A stretch of DNA of 64,000 bases from Portunus trituberculatus (GCF_017591435.1 NC_059283.1:6467012-6531011); one strand, 5' to 3'. Shown: positions 1 through 18,899, numbered from the stretch's first letter. Translations and numbers: made by a program. Notes: generated by a model not told the origin, from the sequence alone.

Positions 1-126
1 GTGTCGGGCCTGCGTGTGATAGACTTCTCCGTGTTGCCTGCCGTCGTCTCTGGAAACTCTCACGCCCCCACCGTCATGATTGCTGAGAAGGGCAGCGACC
101 TCATCAAGGTGGACTGGAGCAGGTGA
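1..126 (+). CDS. GMC oxidoreductase (glucose dehydrogenase-like), C-terminal end only
   Basis: Frame 1 is open from the window edge to TGA at 124-126 and encodes the last 41 residues. The segment contains GLRVIDFSVLPAVVSGNSHA followed by PTVMIAEKGSDLIK, the typical C-terminal block of GMC-family FAD oxidoreductases (glucose dehydrogenase, ecdysone oxidase and relatives). The His in SGNSHAP sits where the family has its second catalytic His/Asn next to the flavin. The start and the FAD-binding N-terminus lie outside the window. The gene is convergent with the glutathione peroxidase gene that ends at 659. Substrate cannot be told from this fragment. The family call comes from the motif; the end of the protein comes from the stop codon. 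Confidence 0.85.
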   Translation: MSGLRVIDFSVLPAVVSGNSHAPTVMIAEKGSDLIKVDWSR

Positions 127-245
127 CCCTCGCCTCGCCTTCACCATGGCCACCAAAGACTCCCGCTCACCGTTAAGTGGTTTGTGCCAGAAAGGGAGAC
201 ACAAACCAGCTTGGGGATGTGAAGGTTGTATTTTTATTCAATATG

Positions 246-251
246 TTTATT
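246..251 (-). terminator. Candidate poly(A) signal of glutathione peroxidase A
   Basis: TTTATT on the plus strand reads AATAAA on the minus strand, about 410 nt after the stop codon and 290 nt after the SECIS-like hairpin. It is the first canonical hexamer downstream of the gene. Confidence 0.4.
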
Positions 252-538
252 TAGATTTCTTTAACAATGAACAAGTAGCCTACATTTGAAAACACTACTA
301 TTGAACACAGCGTGAGAAGTGGTTCATAATCAGCGTACATACATAAACCAACGTTTCTTGTCGTGGTCACAGCGCTGTACTCTACAGTAATGAACAATTT
401 GCAAGGTTTACGGTTTTGAAGTTTCATGACTGATGATGCTGACGCACATTTGTGCAGAGAGAGGCGTGCGTCGCAACGCTTGGCCTGGCCTGTGCAGGGG
501 CGCCCAAGACTGGCTGAATGTGCTGAAGACCAGCCCCG

Positions 539-603
539 GGCCTCCCCTCCCTCCAGCGCCGCCCACCGCTGGGTTTCCGGCGACGCCTTCATCATGACAG
601 GCC
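539..603 (-). promoter_or_regulatory. SECIS-like element of glutathione peroxidase A
   Basis: About 60 nt after the stop, the minus strand reads ATGA (592-589), a 9-bp GC-rich stem with one bulged G, an apical loop containing AAA, the returning strand GGCGGCGCT, then GGAG (554-551). This matches the AUGA...AA...GA plan of eukaryotic SECIS elements, with the apical CCC/GGTGG able to form the extra mini-helix of the type II form. GGCCT (603-599) and AGGCC (543-539) can close a lower helix. The core is identical in the paralogue at 4672-4736 while flanking UTR has diverged. Folding was done by eye. Confidence 0.75.
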
Positions 604-658
604 AGGCCAACGCCAGCAAGCCGCCTCTCTTTGCCCTTAACAGCGTCGACTTGGCCAC

Positions 659-982
659 CTAAGTGTCCTGCTGCAGAAGGAACATGATATCGTTGCGGAT
701 GTCCTGAGGCCTGGTGTTCGGGTCGTACCGCATGTAGGGCTTGCCGCTCCTGGTGATGAGGAACTTCTCCCAATTCCAGCGGATGTCGTTAGTCTTCATC
801 GGAGAGTAGTACAATTGTCTGCCGTCGCGGAAGGCTTCGCGGGTTGGGGGGCAGAAGGCCTGCAGGTCGGGAAGGAGAGGGAAAGGCTTTATCTAGTGTC
901 TGCTTGAGGCCAGGCGAGGCGTGACTCCCACACATGAGGCACCTCTGAGTCACTACACAGCTTACCTCCAAGGCAACGCCCT

Positions 983-1015
<33 letters not shown>

Positions 1016-1964
1016 AGCCCGGTAGCTCAGTGGTTAGAGCGCTGGCTTCACAAGCCAGAGGACCGGGGTTCGATTCCCCGGCCGGGTGGAGATATTTGGG
1101 TGTGTCTCCTTTCACCTGTAGCCCCTGTTCACCTAGCAGTGAGTAGGTACGGGATGTAAATCGAGGAGTTGTGACCTTGTTGTCCCGGTGTGTGGTGTGT
1201 GCCTGGTCTCAGGCCTATCCGAAGATCGGAAATAATGAGCTCTGAGCTCGTTCCGTAGGGCAACGTCTGGCTGTCTCGTCAGAGACTGCAGCAGATCAAA
1301 CAGTGAATCACACACACAGTCTTACCTTAAGGAACGTAAAGAGCGGGTGTTCGTTCTTCCCATTCACCTCCGCCTTGGAGAACATGGTGAAGGAGGGACG
1401 GAATCCATCACCGGGCCGCACGAACTGCACTCCTTTCAGGATCTCCTCCCCGGAGCCTGCAGGCTCTTGCTACGGAAGGAGACAGCGTTAGGAAGAACCT
1501 CAGTGCCTTAAGACTCCAAGGATATGATCTCATAGAAAAACAGTTCTCAACCTTTTCTACGTTAATGGACCCTTCCGTGAGCTTTTGAAAAGTCTTTGCA
1601 CCCCAACACATAGGACAATCAAATTTTCCAAGAAATGCGTGAATGTTTCAGATTTTTCTCTGTTTTTGAGACACAAAATATATCAATAAAATTATTAGGT
1701 CTCTATTTTAAACACATAAAATAGTTACTCGATACTTGACATGATTTCCTTAAAGACATCTTTTCTTTTCTTATTGTGTACTCTTATACAACACACTGGC
1801 CATGGCATGAACCCCTCCTTGTATAGCACCCCACTATTTCCTTGTACCCTTTGAAGTACGTAACTCATGTCCCATGGAGTCACCGTGCACTCAGTTTCAC
1901 TACCACTGCTATAGAGAATAATGTCCCTAAAAGATAATGTCTCATAAGAACTAACATTCCAGAA

Positions 1965-2006
<42 letters not shown>

Positions 2007-2259
2007 AATTCACCACGGCCATTACGGAGCGAGCTCAGAGATCATAGACCGATCTTTGGGTAGGACTGAGACCACAACACACACTCCACACACCGGGAAA
2101 GCGAGGCCACAACCCCTCGAGTTACATCCCGTACCTATGTACTGCTGGGTGAGCAGCGGCTACACTTTAAAAGGCTTGTCCATTTGCCTCGTCGCTTCCC
2201 GGGACTCGAAACCGGATCCTGTCGATTGTAAGTCGAGCGTGCTAACCATTACACTACAC

Positions 2260-2339
<80 letters not shown>

Positions 2340-3506
2340 AAGACAAGTATCTCTGATTGACCTCCTTCACTCCCCTTTTATTGACGTCACAACGATATCC
2401 TTCCTCATTCGCGGCGGTGCGTGACCCCTTTGCTGCGGCACCTGAACCCATTCAATCACTGAACCGTTGAGTGTGACCTTATTACTTCTCTATCACGTGT
2501 TGTATGTTCCCCTACGTTCTCATGGTGTGACACTCCGCAACCTCCAACTCACCAATCCAAACTGGTTGCAAGGGAAGGCTAGGATCTCAAAGTCCTGGAG
2601 TGTGTCTTGTAGCACATTCATGGCCTGGTACTGGCCGGTGAGCCCTCAGTAAGTGGCCACATTTACGATCATCACTACCTATAAGAAGAGAAAGGAGAAG
2701 AATGCTTAGTGATGAATGCCAAAGTTAACATTCATTGATGTCCATGGAAAATAGAGAAGGGTGATTAATGTAGATGAGTGAAAGGGGATAGCATAAAGTA
2801 CATGATGATTGTATAACAGAAGAATGCATAATAAAATAATCATAATACGCATAATATAAAAGTATACTCACTGTATATGTAATTTATTCAAATATTGAAA
2901 AGGTAAGAGCGTGCTTACCAAAATGTATCAATTATAACCTTTAATCATTAGAGAGGGCGTTAATAAAGAAGTGCTGGTAATTAGCTGGCAGGTAATGACA
3001 GATAATATTGTAAGAGGTGTCTTGACACTCCTCTTTTGAAAGAGTTTAAGTCATAGGCAATATTCCCTGTCTGCTTCTGTATTTCCTCCTTCTTAATTAG
3101 CTGGCAGGTAATGACAGATAATATTGAATATTCCCTGTCTGCTTCTGTATTTCCTCCTTCTTATGACTGGAACCCTTTCAAGCGGGAGATCTCAGGACAC
3201 TTATCTTCTGATTTTCGATAATTCATTCTGGTATCGCTATGGATACCTGAAATTCTGTTTTTTTTTTTTTCCGACCTTTTGCTCTCCTTGACCTGACACT
3301 TACATAAAAAGACTGAAGGAAAGACTCACCTTCCCTTTATATTCCGACAAGGAGATGTTCCGTGTCCCGAGCAAATCAAGCTCCTGGAAGTCATAGATGT
3401 CACCTCCGTTGTCCCCATTATGGTAGCACGCGCGCGACATCACCACGTCCTGCCGTGATGCCGCCACACCCACGGTGGCCAGCGACACCAACCCTGCCCA
3501 AAGCAT
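659..3506 (-). CDS. GPx: Secreted selenocysteine glutathione peroxidase A (GPx3-like)
   Basis: Four coding exons on the minus strand: 3330-3506, 2553-2678, 1326-1469 and 659-859, all joined in phase 0 at GT-AG sites, giving 215 residues. The enzyme reduces hydrogen peroxide and lipid hydroperoxides with glutathione. Residues 1-16 (MLWAGLVSLATVGVAA) are a signal peptide, so the product should be extracellular, as plasma GPx3 is. Exon 2 contains VNVATY-Sec-GLT with TGA at 2646-2648, and FPCNQF with the active-site Gln. Exon 4 has WNWEKFL with the active-site Trp and Asn. The exon 3 motif VRPGDGF and the NEHPLF segment are standard for the family. The ATG lies one base after an acceptor (CTTTCAG|A), so a non-coding first exon is expected upstream; a candidate is at 4038-4063. 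Tandem paralogue at 4803-11929. A pipeline treating TGA as stop would split or truncate it. Confidence 0.92.
987..1015. repeat. (AC)n microsatellite abutting a SINE
   Basis: An AC tract ends two bases before the tRNA-like head of the SINE at 1017. Confidence 0.95.
1017..1308 (+). mobile_element. tRNA-derived SINE, subfamily 1 (CAC-loop head), copy 1
   Basis: The first ~70 bases fold as a tRNA: a 7-bp acceptor stem with two G-U pairs, GGTAGCTCAGTGGTTAGAG as A box, anticodon stem CTGGC/GCCAG around a TTCACAA loop (CAC, Val-like), and GGTTCGATTCC as B box. A ~220-base non-tRNA body follows, with GTGTAGCCCCTGTTCACC-type sequence (here CCTGTAGCCCC) and GAGCTCTGAGCTCG. Nearly the same sequence recurs at 20398 and 53757. 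It lies in intron 3 of glutathione peroxidase A (between coding exons 3 and 4), with AC repeats on both sides. The conserved body and recurrence make it a retroposon, not a lone tRNA gene. Confidence 0.85.
1967..2005. repeat. (GT)n microsatellite abutting a SINE
   Basis: A GT tract touches the tail of the minus-strand SINE that follows. Confidence 0.95.
2006..2262 (-). mobile_element. tRNA-derived SINE, subfamily 2, copy 1
   Basis: On the minus strand the element starts near 2262 with AGTGTAATGGTTAGCACG (A box) and GGTTTCGAGTCCC (B box), then a GAGGCAAATGGACAAGCC segment and a body shared with subfamily 1 (GGTACGGGATGTAA, GGTGTGTGGAGTG, GAGCTC). Same family as the copy at 20085. Both flanks are GT/AC repeats. 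Confidence 0.8.
2263..2335. repeat. (TG)n microsatellite
   Basis: A 73-base uninterrupted TG tract directly at the head end of the minus-strand SINE. Confidence 0.95.
2646..2648 (-). other. Selenocysteine codon (TGA) of glutathione peroxidase A
   Basis: Minus-strand reading GTG GCC ACT TAC TGA GGG CTC ACC places TGA at the position of the catalytic Sec in the GPx motif NVA-[ST]-Y-U-G. The frame stays open on both sides, and the paralogue has TGA at the same place. Confidence 0.92.
2979..3162. repeat. Local segmental duplication in intron 1
   Basis: TTAGCTGGCAGGTAATGACA with the following bases occurs near 2980 and again near 3098; ATTCCCTGTCTGCTTCTGTA with its continuation occurs near 3061 and again near 3128. 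The second copy joins the two parts after losing the ~50 bases between them. Confidence 0.8.
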
Positions 3507-3904
3507 TCTGAAAGGGGTGTTATTGTCATTCTCATCGTCATTAGTGTTGCCACTACTATGGCTTCCTCTCGAAAATGATAGAATAGTCCGCTACAAATTC
3601 TAAGTATAATTTCATAAGATACCAATGTAAAACGAGTGGAGCAGTTCAGATCTTTAATTGCTAGTTGTTATTGTTCAGTAAGCCCGACCGTATCGTGTTC
3701 CTCAGTCATGATGACCTCTACTCCTTTCAACAGGTGGTCAAAGTCAAAAGTTCTAAAGTAAGATGACCTCTGCATGAACTCGTGGCACTAAAGGGCTGCA
3801 AAGCCCAGCTCGTTCACTCTATCGATTTGGAGACTCAGACTCTTTCTGTTCATAGAATTGAAGGCTTTCAGTTATCTAAATTCAAAAGATGAAGATAACC
3901 AACA

Positions 3905-4009
<105 letters not shown>

Positions 4010-4037
4010 CATACCTTGTTAGGCCACGGCGTCCTAC

Positions 4038-4063
4038 CCTCAGGCGGGCAGAAGCAAGACTGA
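4038..4063 (-). promoter_or_regulatory. Candidate first exon and initiator of glutathione peroxidase A
   Basis: The minus strand reads TCAGTC (arthropod-type initiator, 4063-4058), then 20 more bases and a donor GTAGGAC. Directly upstream is a GC-rich stretch GGGGTGGGGCGGG. The paralogue has the same arrangement at 15714-15739: TCAGTC, the same 26-base spacing, the same GTAGGAC donor. The coding exons of both genes begin one base after an acceptor, so a short non-coding first exon is required. The match was found by eye. Confidence 0.5.
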
Positions 4064-4567
4064 CCCGCCCCACCCCGTCGCGTCGCGTCCTCCCTGCACG
4101 TCACTGCTACATTCGTCCTTCTGTTTGTTTTTGCGGACGTACGGCTCAGCAACACAATCGTGAGAAGAAACAGTGTACAGCTGTTTTGTTGCTGTGTGCT
4201 TTGTTTGTAAGCAATGAGGACAGTTAGCAGTGTGTGTATATGGGTGGGAGGGAAGCTGTGTGTAGGGGTGAGGTGGCGCGAGGTGCATTGAGGTGTGCCT
4301 CAGGTCAACATGAATGAAATTGTACGAAAAAGTTGGAGAAGCAAAGCTAAGTCTCCTGAACCACAGAGTGGCATGGGAATGATAGGAGATCAGTGGTGGC
4401 CCTGTCGCTGCCACGACCCTTGTGGGGCTCAGCCGTACAGCAAATTAATTGCACTGAAACGGATAAACATTGAAAGTACCATTATGAGATCTTTCAGATG
4501 AGGATTTGTTTCCTTAAAACTAAGAAAAGGTTAAATAAAGATATATTCTTTGGTAATGAGTTTTAAT

Positions 4568-4573
4568 TTTATT
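4568..4573 (-). terminator. Candidate poly(A) signal of glutathione peroxidase B
   Basis: Plus-strand TTTATT reads AATAAA on the minus strand, 230 nt after the stop and ~100 nt after the SECIS-like element. It leaves about 500 bases to the start of gene A. Confidence 0.6.
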
Positions 4574-4671
4574 TATAATGAAGTAAACCGAGAGAGGCGT
4601 CTGTCGCGACGCTCGACCCGGCCCGTCCAGGACCGCCCGAGTCTGGCTGAATGTGCTGAAGACCAAACCCA

Positions 4672-4736
4672 GGCCGTCCCGCCCTCCAGCGCCGCCCACC
4701 GCTGGGTTTCCGGCGACGCCTTCATCACAACGGGCC
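4672..4736 (-). promoter_or_regulatory. SECIS-like element of glutathione peroxidase B
   Basis: The core on the minus strand (4725-4684) is identical to that of gene A: ATGA, bulged GC stem, AAA loop, returning strand, GGAG. The lower helix differs in sequence but still pairs (GGCC with GGCC plus GT/AC here, against GGCCT/AGGCC in gene A). Position relative to the stop is similar in both genes (~67 and ~78 nt). Confidence 0.75.
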
Positions 4737-4802
4737 AGGCCACCGTCAGGACGCCGCCCCTCTTGGCGGGAGCAGCAGCAATAGCAGGCCTTGCGGGGCC
4801 AG

Positions 4803-11929
<7,127 letters not shown>

Positions 11930-12105
11930 CCTGGAGGAGACGGTGCAGAAGGTAGAGTGTTAAGTGCTGCTGTATTGCTGTGTTCTCGTTTTCTGTTGGT
12001 CGTTTTCGTTTTTTGTTGTGTTTTGTTTTGTGTTGTTTTATATTTGTTTTTCTTTTTTTCTATCCTTGTCTCTTTTTCGTTGTCCCTCTGTCGTTGTCTT
12101 TATTG

Positions 12106-12109
<4 letters not shown>

Positions 12110-12191
<82 letters not shown>
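12110..12191. repeat. (TC)n-(AC)n compound microsatellite
   Basis: About 50 bases of TC pass directly into 30 bases of AC. Confidence 0.95.
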
Positions 12192-12192
<1 letters not shown>

Positions 12193-14170
12193 GTTTTAGA
12201 TTACAAGAACACACACACACAAAAAAAAAAAAACTGCCCTCATAACTCAACCTGAGGTAAAGTTTGTAAAGAAATATTTATCAAAGGCAAGTGACCCCAG
12301 AAACCTGCTTGACGTTTCTTTTCTTAACAAATAACACCAATGCCACTCCCCTGCCACTCCCTTGTCACTCCTAACACATAATACTCCCTCTCCCCTCCAA
12401 CCCCTCCACAGCTCTTCCTCATCCCTACCTACCTACCCTCTTCTCTCCTCCCTCCTTCCTACATACATAGCTTTCTTCTCCTCTCTACATACATAAACAT
12501 TCCTCTTTCCCTTGCATGCCAACACAATTCTTCCTCTCTTATTCACACGCACACACAATTCCATTCCTCCCCTTCACACAATCACGCAAACTTTCTCTTC
12601 CTTTTCTCTCCAACACACAAAATCTTTTCTCCAATCCCGCTCCATACACAGTGTCTCTCTTCCGCCCCCATTACTTTGTACACAATACACTTACCCTCTT
12701 CCCCGTATCACTCAAGCATACATAAAATCATCACATCTAAGTCTCTCAATACACCAAGTAACTGCGCAACCAAGTGACCTTCCTAGTGACCCGATAACCA
12801 CCGTGAGTCACTGGTGCCCAAAGGAGTCGCCCACCAAACTGAGTCACCTGAGAGAGGCAAAGATACAAAGAAGGTATTGACTGACGCTGGCCAGAAATAA
12901 GTGATATTACGCCTTCGCCTCAGATTTCTTGGGGTATGTAAGGTTATTGACCACTGACCAGCTCCTAAGGATAAATAATGCATGTGATGTCGTGCAAACA
13001 GCTTACTAAGGACATGTGAGAAAGCAGGGATCGATTGAGGTTTGTTTTTATCTAATCCTTGAATTTCCTGCCACTCCTCTGATAGTGTTGTGTTTCGTTA
13101 TTCTTATTTATTTTTTGTATTTATGTTTTCACTGCTTATATCCCTTGCTGTTTGTTTTCATTTGTAATTCATCAATTCCTTGCTGTTTTGCTCTAAGGGA
13201 AAATATTGTTACATTTCTGCGTTTTTCTGTCATATTTTTATTGATTTTCACCGTTAGTATAATTTGTTCTTTGTTATCCTTTGTGATATTCCTGCTGCAT
13301 TGATCCAATGGACGGTATTGTTACATTTCTATTTTCATCTTGGATTTCTTTGTGTTTCCTCACCGTAAATGATACTCTAAAATGCGCTTTTGCCTGCACA
13401 ATATATCCTCGCATGATTCTAGTCATATAATCTGCTGGACTGATTTTATTGTGCGTGAAGCTACATTTTTCATAGACCAGAATGACTTGTGCTATGTTTT
13501 GCTACTGAAGCCACACGTGCTGAATAGAGTTAGTGATAACTTATGCTTTATTATTTCTATTGAGCGTTATACTAGTGAAAAGAAAAATTATGCTTGTTAT
13601 TCATACTTGAGACTGACGCTAAGTACAATTGGTTAAAACTATTGCTTGTTTTGTGATTGACATGTGTGGTTGTGATAACAATAGACAGTGCGTTGCGTGG
13701 CGTGAAGTGGGTGTCACCACCATAACCATCACCATGATAACAACGTCCGGTGCAGCACTGTCCTCACTTCACGCAGCCCTGATCACTCACTCATCCTTCA
13801 CTCTTATTGCACTCACTCACCACACTCATTCTGCATCACTTTCTCAATTCATCCTCACTCACTCACCTTCCATTCCTCACCTCAACACTCACCTCCATAC
13901 ATACAAAGCTCTATTTTGTTTTCATATATTTTTTTGGTACATTTTTAAAAGCGTTTCCATGTTTCATTTAGCATTTCTTATTCATCATAGCTCTTTGTCT
14001 CAATGGTTCTCTTTTATTACTTTTACTAAGCTTCTATTTACTTATTTTGTCTAATGAGCGACAATACGGAGAAAAGGCTAAAGTCAGAAGCACCGAGCAC
14101 GTCCACGCCTGATTCAACACACGCATGATTGACGATGAACGATGCAGCACTTCCTACGATGACAGTCATG

Positions 14171-14173
<3 letters not shown>

Positions 14174-14239
<66 letters not shown>
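14174..14239. repeat. (CA)n microsatellite
   Basis: A 66-base CA tract. Confidence 0.95.
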
Positions 14240-14242
<3 letters not shown>

Positions 14243-15154
14243 TCTGCCTCGTGTTGGACGAGTGAGGGGCGTATAGTGATGCCCTGCGGGACTCCAGATT
14301 CCAGTGAAGGACGCGGAACCTGCAGAACACTCAGTAACAGGACCTTAAGCATCCTCACTATTGTCAGTGTTATGAATCAGATTGTCACGTGGATTTCTTC
14401 CCATCCACGCAGGGTAATAATGATCCGTATGGGTTTAAAATACGTGTTGTTTTTCTCTATGGGATTCTCTTCGTGGTCTTTGTTGTTTAAAGCATCTATT
14501 AGTATTTCCCGTTGCTCTGATGCATAGGTAGTCTTTGTTGTTCTGTTCCTAGTGTTAACAGAGAACACCAGCTCTTCTTAGCTTAAACAACATTCACAAT
14601 TTACGTTTGGCACTAATATACGTAGATAGATCACAACAAACAACACCAGCACTTCTTATCTAAACCTATACTTGCAAAATACGTTACGGACTAAGCTACG
14701 TATATCATTACATACGCTGACTATTTCCCAAAGCTTCAGTATTTAAGATTTGTATATCTCGCGCAGTTTAAATTCAACTCTTTCACTGGGATATGGAACT
14801 ATTTAATGAAAAAAATTATAAAGACTGATGAGAAAGAAAGAAAGATTTAAAAGAATAACTATAGCAATCTTTAGCCAGTATAATGCATGGAGGCGGATGT
14901 AAAGTAGTGAAAAATGTCGCAGATGGTTAGTAATTGGGAAAATATGATAAATTGTAGGGAAGTGTTCAGTTAATGTCTGCATGTCAACTGTACCGTCTGA
15001 AAAAGTGTCTCTCTTCCCTATACAAGAGCTTGACGCCAAGACTTGCCCCTTTATGACTCAGTGGTGGCTTGATTCCTCCTATGGTAAAGGTTAGAGGTTT
15101 TAAGATGTGTTTCTTATTACCAATATGACATAAATATCTCATTCCAACTTGACT

Positions 15155-15415
15155 AACCTCATTCTTTTCACAGATACGGTTATGTTATGCAAAGCAGAGT
15201 AAGTTTGTATAACATTTTTACTTTTAACACACGTTTATAACCAAAAATGTGTATATACTTAGCAAAACACCATAATCGGGATCGTCAAATTCTTATCTTG
15301 GCTGCAATAACCTCATATTTTTCTCAGATCCGGTTAGGTTACCAAAAAAAAGTATGTTTGTATAAAACTTTCACCCTTGACACTCGTATTGACCCACAAA
15401 CACGTATACATAAAA
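15155..15415. repeat. Diverged ~152-bp tandem duplication
   Basis: Two successive blocks share AACCTCAT..TTTTC.CAGAT.CGGTTA and GTTTGTATAA.A, then an ACGT.TA.A run. Confidence 0.6.
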
Positions 15416-15713
15416 CAAAAGTACTGTAATCCTATCATCTGACACCTATCTTGGCTACACCTGCTCGGCTACCTGTGCTGTCTGGCCACACTAAGCCAAA
15501 TACAGGTGGACAAGTTTGCTGACCCCTGGCTGGTATAGATAAACTTATAAAAAAATCAACCACTGATGCAAACAAACACTCAAAATCACAAATATTTGAC
15601 AAACAATAACTTTCAGAACATACAAGTCTAAATAAAAGTAAGAGAGAGTGAGAGTTGATAAGTTACTAAGGGCACTACTATGGCAGGTGGGAGCGGAGCC
15701 AGGTGTGTCCTAC

Positions 15714-15739
15714 CTTTCTGCCGGATGAGCGCTGACTGA
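15714..15739 (-). promoter_or_regulatory. Candidate first exon and initiator of glutathione peroxidase B
   Basis: TCAGTC at 15739-15734 begins a 26-base stretch that ends AGAAAG before the donor GTAGGAC. Length, initiator and donor match the candidate first exon of gene A at 4038-4063. The upstream DNA is GC-rich (GCCGCCGAG, GGGGGCGGGAC). No TATA box is visible. Confidence 0.5.
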
Positions 15740-15966
15740 GAGCTGGTGTGCTGGAAGGAGCGCTAGCTAACTCGGCGGCGTCTTCCACGAAGCCTGTGTC
15801 CCGCCCCCTGCATCACGCTAAGGTATTAAGGCATTTTAGAAAGGTAAAGAAAAGTTGTTAATCTAGTTTTTTGCTTAGTGTTAGTCATCCTAGCAGTGCT
15901 GACGGTGATTTCTTCCCACACTTCCCTGCTCTAAACTTCACCTTATTCAAGTCCACGGCGGTAACC

Positions 15967-15997
15967 TTACGCAAGCAGCATGGGCGGCTTTACGTAA
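15967..15997. promoter_or_regulatory. Two TTACG[CT]AA bZIP-type sites upstream of GPx B
   Basis: TTACGCAA (15967-15974) and TTACGTAA (15990-15997) are 23 bases apart, about 230-260 bases upstream of the proposed start. This core is bound by C/EBP and PAR-bZIP factors (Vrille/Pdp1 type). A third TTACGTAA is at 10359-10366. Binding is inference. Confidence 0.3.
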
Positions 15998-15999
15998 GG

Positions 16000-17060
16000 G
16001 TACACAGATGAAAGGGCAATGGTTTCCGCGTTTTGACGTTTGGTAATGGCTAAAAATACCTCGCCAGAAACCACAGTATTCCATAACAGGATTCTGGATG
16101 CCGATTTTCACTTTAGATTAATATAGGACACTTCTTTTTAAGTTGATGAGGAGAGAGTACGCTTCCAGCTTGCCAAGGTTCAAGAAATCATTATCTGACA
16201 CTCTAGAATACAGTGATATGATTCAACGTGTCTGCGTCACTGATGGGTTCATGCGGAAAGTATTTTTATGCTGTTAAGGGAGAAAATATGACGTTCCACA
16301 CACTGAAGGTGAATAATAGATAAAGAAATGCTTATTCGACACTACAGAAGACAGCGATTTGATTCCAATTGTCGTTATTACTTCTGAATTTATTAATGAC
16401 ACTCTTCCCTTACGCTGTTGAGAAAGAAAACACACCAATAGACTTTCCATGGCACATCTTAACACACCTGATTACCTTACTTTAGCTTACCTTCACTTCC
16501 TTCTCGGCGTGTGAAGGACGTATGACTCTTGGCTGACTCGTCTCACAGCGGCTACGGGACGACGACCGCACCATGAAAATAGATTAATTCGACCCTTCAC
16601 GGTACATTATATATAACAGACCGTAAAGAGTTGAGGGTACGCCTGGTTCCCCGAGATATCATTACTGATTATTGAGCGATGGATGAAGGAGAGTAGGTGT
16701 AACTGTAGACATTCCAAGGTGAAGGCTTGTGATGGACGCTACACATGAAACGCAATACCGAGAGTCACTCCAGATGAAACACAGGAAGAAAAAAAAAACT
16801 AGGGAAAAACTCTGAAAGAACGCAGGAAAATGAGATGCGGAAATGAGGAGGAAATCTTCTGCTTGTTCAGACCACATTGTAGCAACGTGTACATTTTCTG
16901 CTGAAAACGTGCAATGCGCCTCCACACACAACAACACGAGACAAAGAATTTCGAACGACCAAATCTTAAGAAAAGGGAAAAAGAAAAATGAAGAGTAGAT
17001 AAAAAGAAAAAAAAGATCCTTAGTTAAACACTGCAGAAGGTAGCGATTTGATTCCATTGG
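16000..17060. other. Gene-free stretch upstream of GPx B
   Basis: No exon, RNA gene or recognisable transposon is seen. The sequence is mixed and AT-rich with scattered short repeats (the AGAAGACAGCGATTTGATTCCA type occurs at ~16343 and again at ~17035). Confidence 0.4.
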
Positions 17061-17067
17061 TTTTCAT

Positions 17068-17073
<6 letters not shown>

Positions 17074-17117
<44 letters not shown>
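17074..17117. repeat. (GA)n microsatellite
   Basis: A 44-base GA tract followed by (CAGA)n. Confidence 0.95.
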
Positions 17118-17129
<12 letters not shown>

Positions 17130-17543
17130 TAGGAAGAGAAATAAATAATCCATTGAAACGCGACGCCTATCAAAAAATGTGAGGCTGAGATGATGAAGGA
17201 GTTTCTTGGTACTCAGAGTTCATTGTAGTGACACAGGTGAGCCCGAGGCGAGAACAGGTGACGTGCGCCAATCCAGTGACACCTGTACGCCCACAGAGAC
17301 CTGCCCGCCATTGGTAGTGTCCTTTTGCCTCAAGATAATAAAGAGCGAGAAAGAGAGAGAAAAAAAATAAGGGGAAAAATGTGACAAGTAGGCGAAGACG
17401 TAGGAGTAATCACCGAGCAGGGCACAAGGAAGGAAAACTTATTCTTCTGTACGGAAAATGACTCTTACCTGAATTTACCTACATCTGCATAGTCATCTTG
17501 AGAATCGAATGTTGAGATTTAAGTTGCTTCTTTCCTTTTCCCA

Positions 17544-17839
<296 letters not shown>

Positions 17840-18136
17840 CACTTCCCTTTCAGCGCCTCCTTCACCTACTAGCCTTGCCCGAAGCAAGTAGTGTCAGCCA
17901 TAACCAACGTGATACTTGAATGACAAAAAGAGGAGTTATATTTCTTGAGCTTCATAATTCGAATCACATCAGGCGACACTCATACACATTCTCAGCACCG
18001 AGAAGGATCATTTTTGAAGTTCTAAAAGTTGTACAGTTTTCAAAAATATTCTCTTGATTCTAGTGAGATAATTAAGAGAATACCTAGATTTCAAAGGTGT
18101 TTTCATAATTAACTATATATAGCTTAGCAAGAAATC

Positions 18137-18357
18137 TGGGTCCACATTCAAAAAGTCTTTGCTCTCTCACCACGACTGTTTTCAAAGCTACTGAGATGAT
18201 TAGCGAGATTTTCAAGAGTGCTTCTCTAGTTAATAATGCATAAATCTTGTCTATCTACCTATGGAGCCGTAAAATACCTTAAAAAAAAGCGTTTACATTT
18301 AAATAAAGAGTTTTGAAATAGGTGAGGTGAAGCACAGAAGTGTTTGAGAATACGAGA
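18137..18357 (+). mobile_element. ~225-bp inverted-repeat element (family Q), copy
   Basis: Starts GGGTCCACATTCAAAAAGTC and ends AAGTGTTTGAGAATACGAG. The interior TTTCAAGAGTGCTTCT and AATAATGCATAAATCTTGTC match the copy at 51689. No open frame. Confidence 0.65.
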
Positions 18358-18717
18358 TCTTTGATAGTAACAAACACCTATGGGAACCTGACCAGTCTTC
18401 AACACAGCCTTTAAAAAACATATCCGATGAGGGAACAAATGAAAACAAGGCCCCAGATGAGAGAGGAACACGCATATCCTGCCAAGGGTCTCTCCTTCAC
18501 GGTAAGTCTCACCTTGGTGATACAAGATAAGAGCGACACAAACACACAAACATCCACCCCGGCACAAACTGAGTGATGATATAAGAGAGAGAACTAATTA
18601 AATCACGGACACGGACACGCACATAGATACACACAGCGGCAGGAGCATATAAGAAACAATTCGTCTTCTTTTACGCCTCGTGTATCCAAATCGTCCCTTT
18701 GCCATTGCTCCCTGACA

Positions 18718-18720
<3 letters not shown>

Positions 18721-18780
<60 letters not shown>

Positions 18781-18821
18781 TGGCAACAGTGTACGTGGCA
18801 GTATTCATGTACAGTGCGCAG

Positions 18822-18854
<33 letters not shown>
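18721..18854. repeat. Two (CA)n tracts with a 46-base spacer
   Basis: CA tracts at 18721-18778 and 18824-18854. Confidence 0.95.
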
Positions 18855-18859
<5 letters not shown>

Positions 18860-18899
18860 GAGTTCCTCACATCCATTTAGTTTCTCATGGCCATAATGC

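Larger units (their letters stand above)
12250..15650. other. Long 5' intron of GPx B / non-coding region
   Basis: No convincing exon is seen. If the first exon at 15714-15739 is right, this is intron. It holds TC-rich DNA (12360-12720), an AC tract (14174-14239), a ~90-base repeated CAACACCAGC-TCTTCTTA-type segment (14550-14700) and two diverged ~150-bp tandem copies (15155-15415, each starting AACCTCAT and containing GTTTGTATAAA). Confidence 0.5.

Noticed and set aside
1017..1087. Functional tRNA-Val (CAC) gene
   Set aside because: The cloverleaf is good, but the same ~290-base unit recurs three times with a non-tRNA body and AC flanks, so it is a SINE head.
2553..2678. GPx gene A as a pseudogene because of an internal TGA
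   Set aside because: TGA is at the Sec position, the frame is otherwise intact, the paralogue has it too and a SECIS-like hairpin follows the stop.
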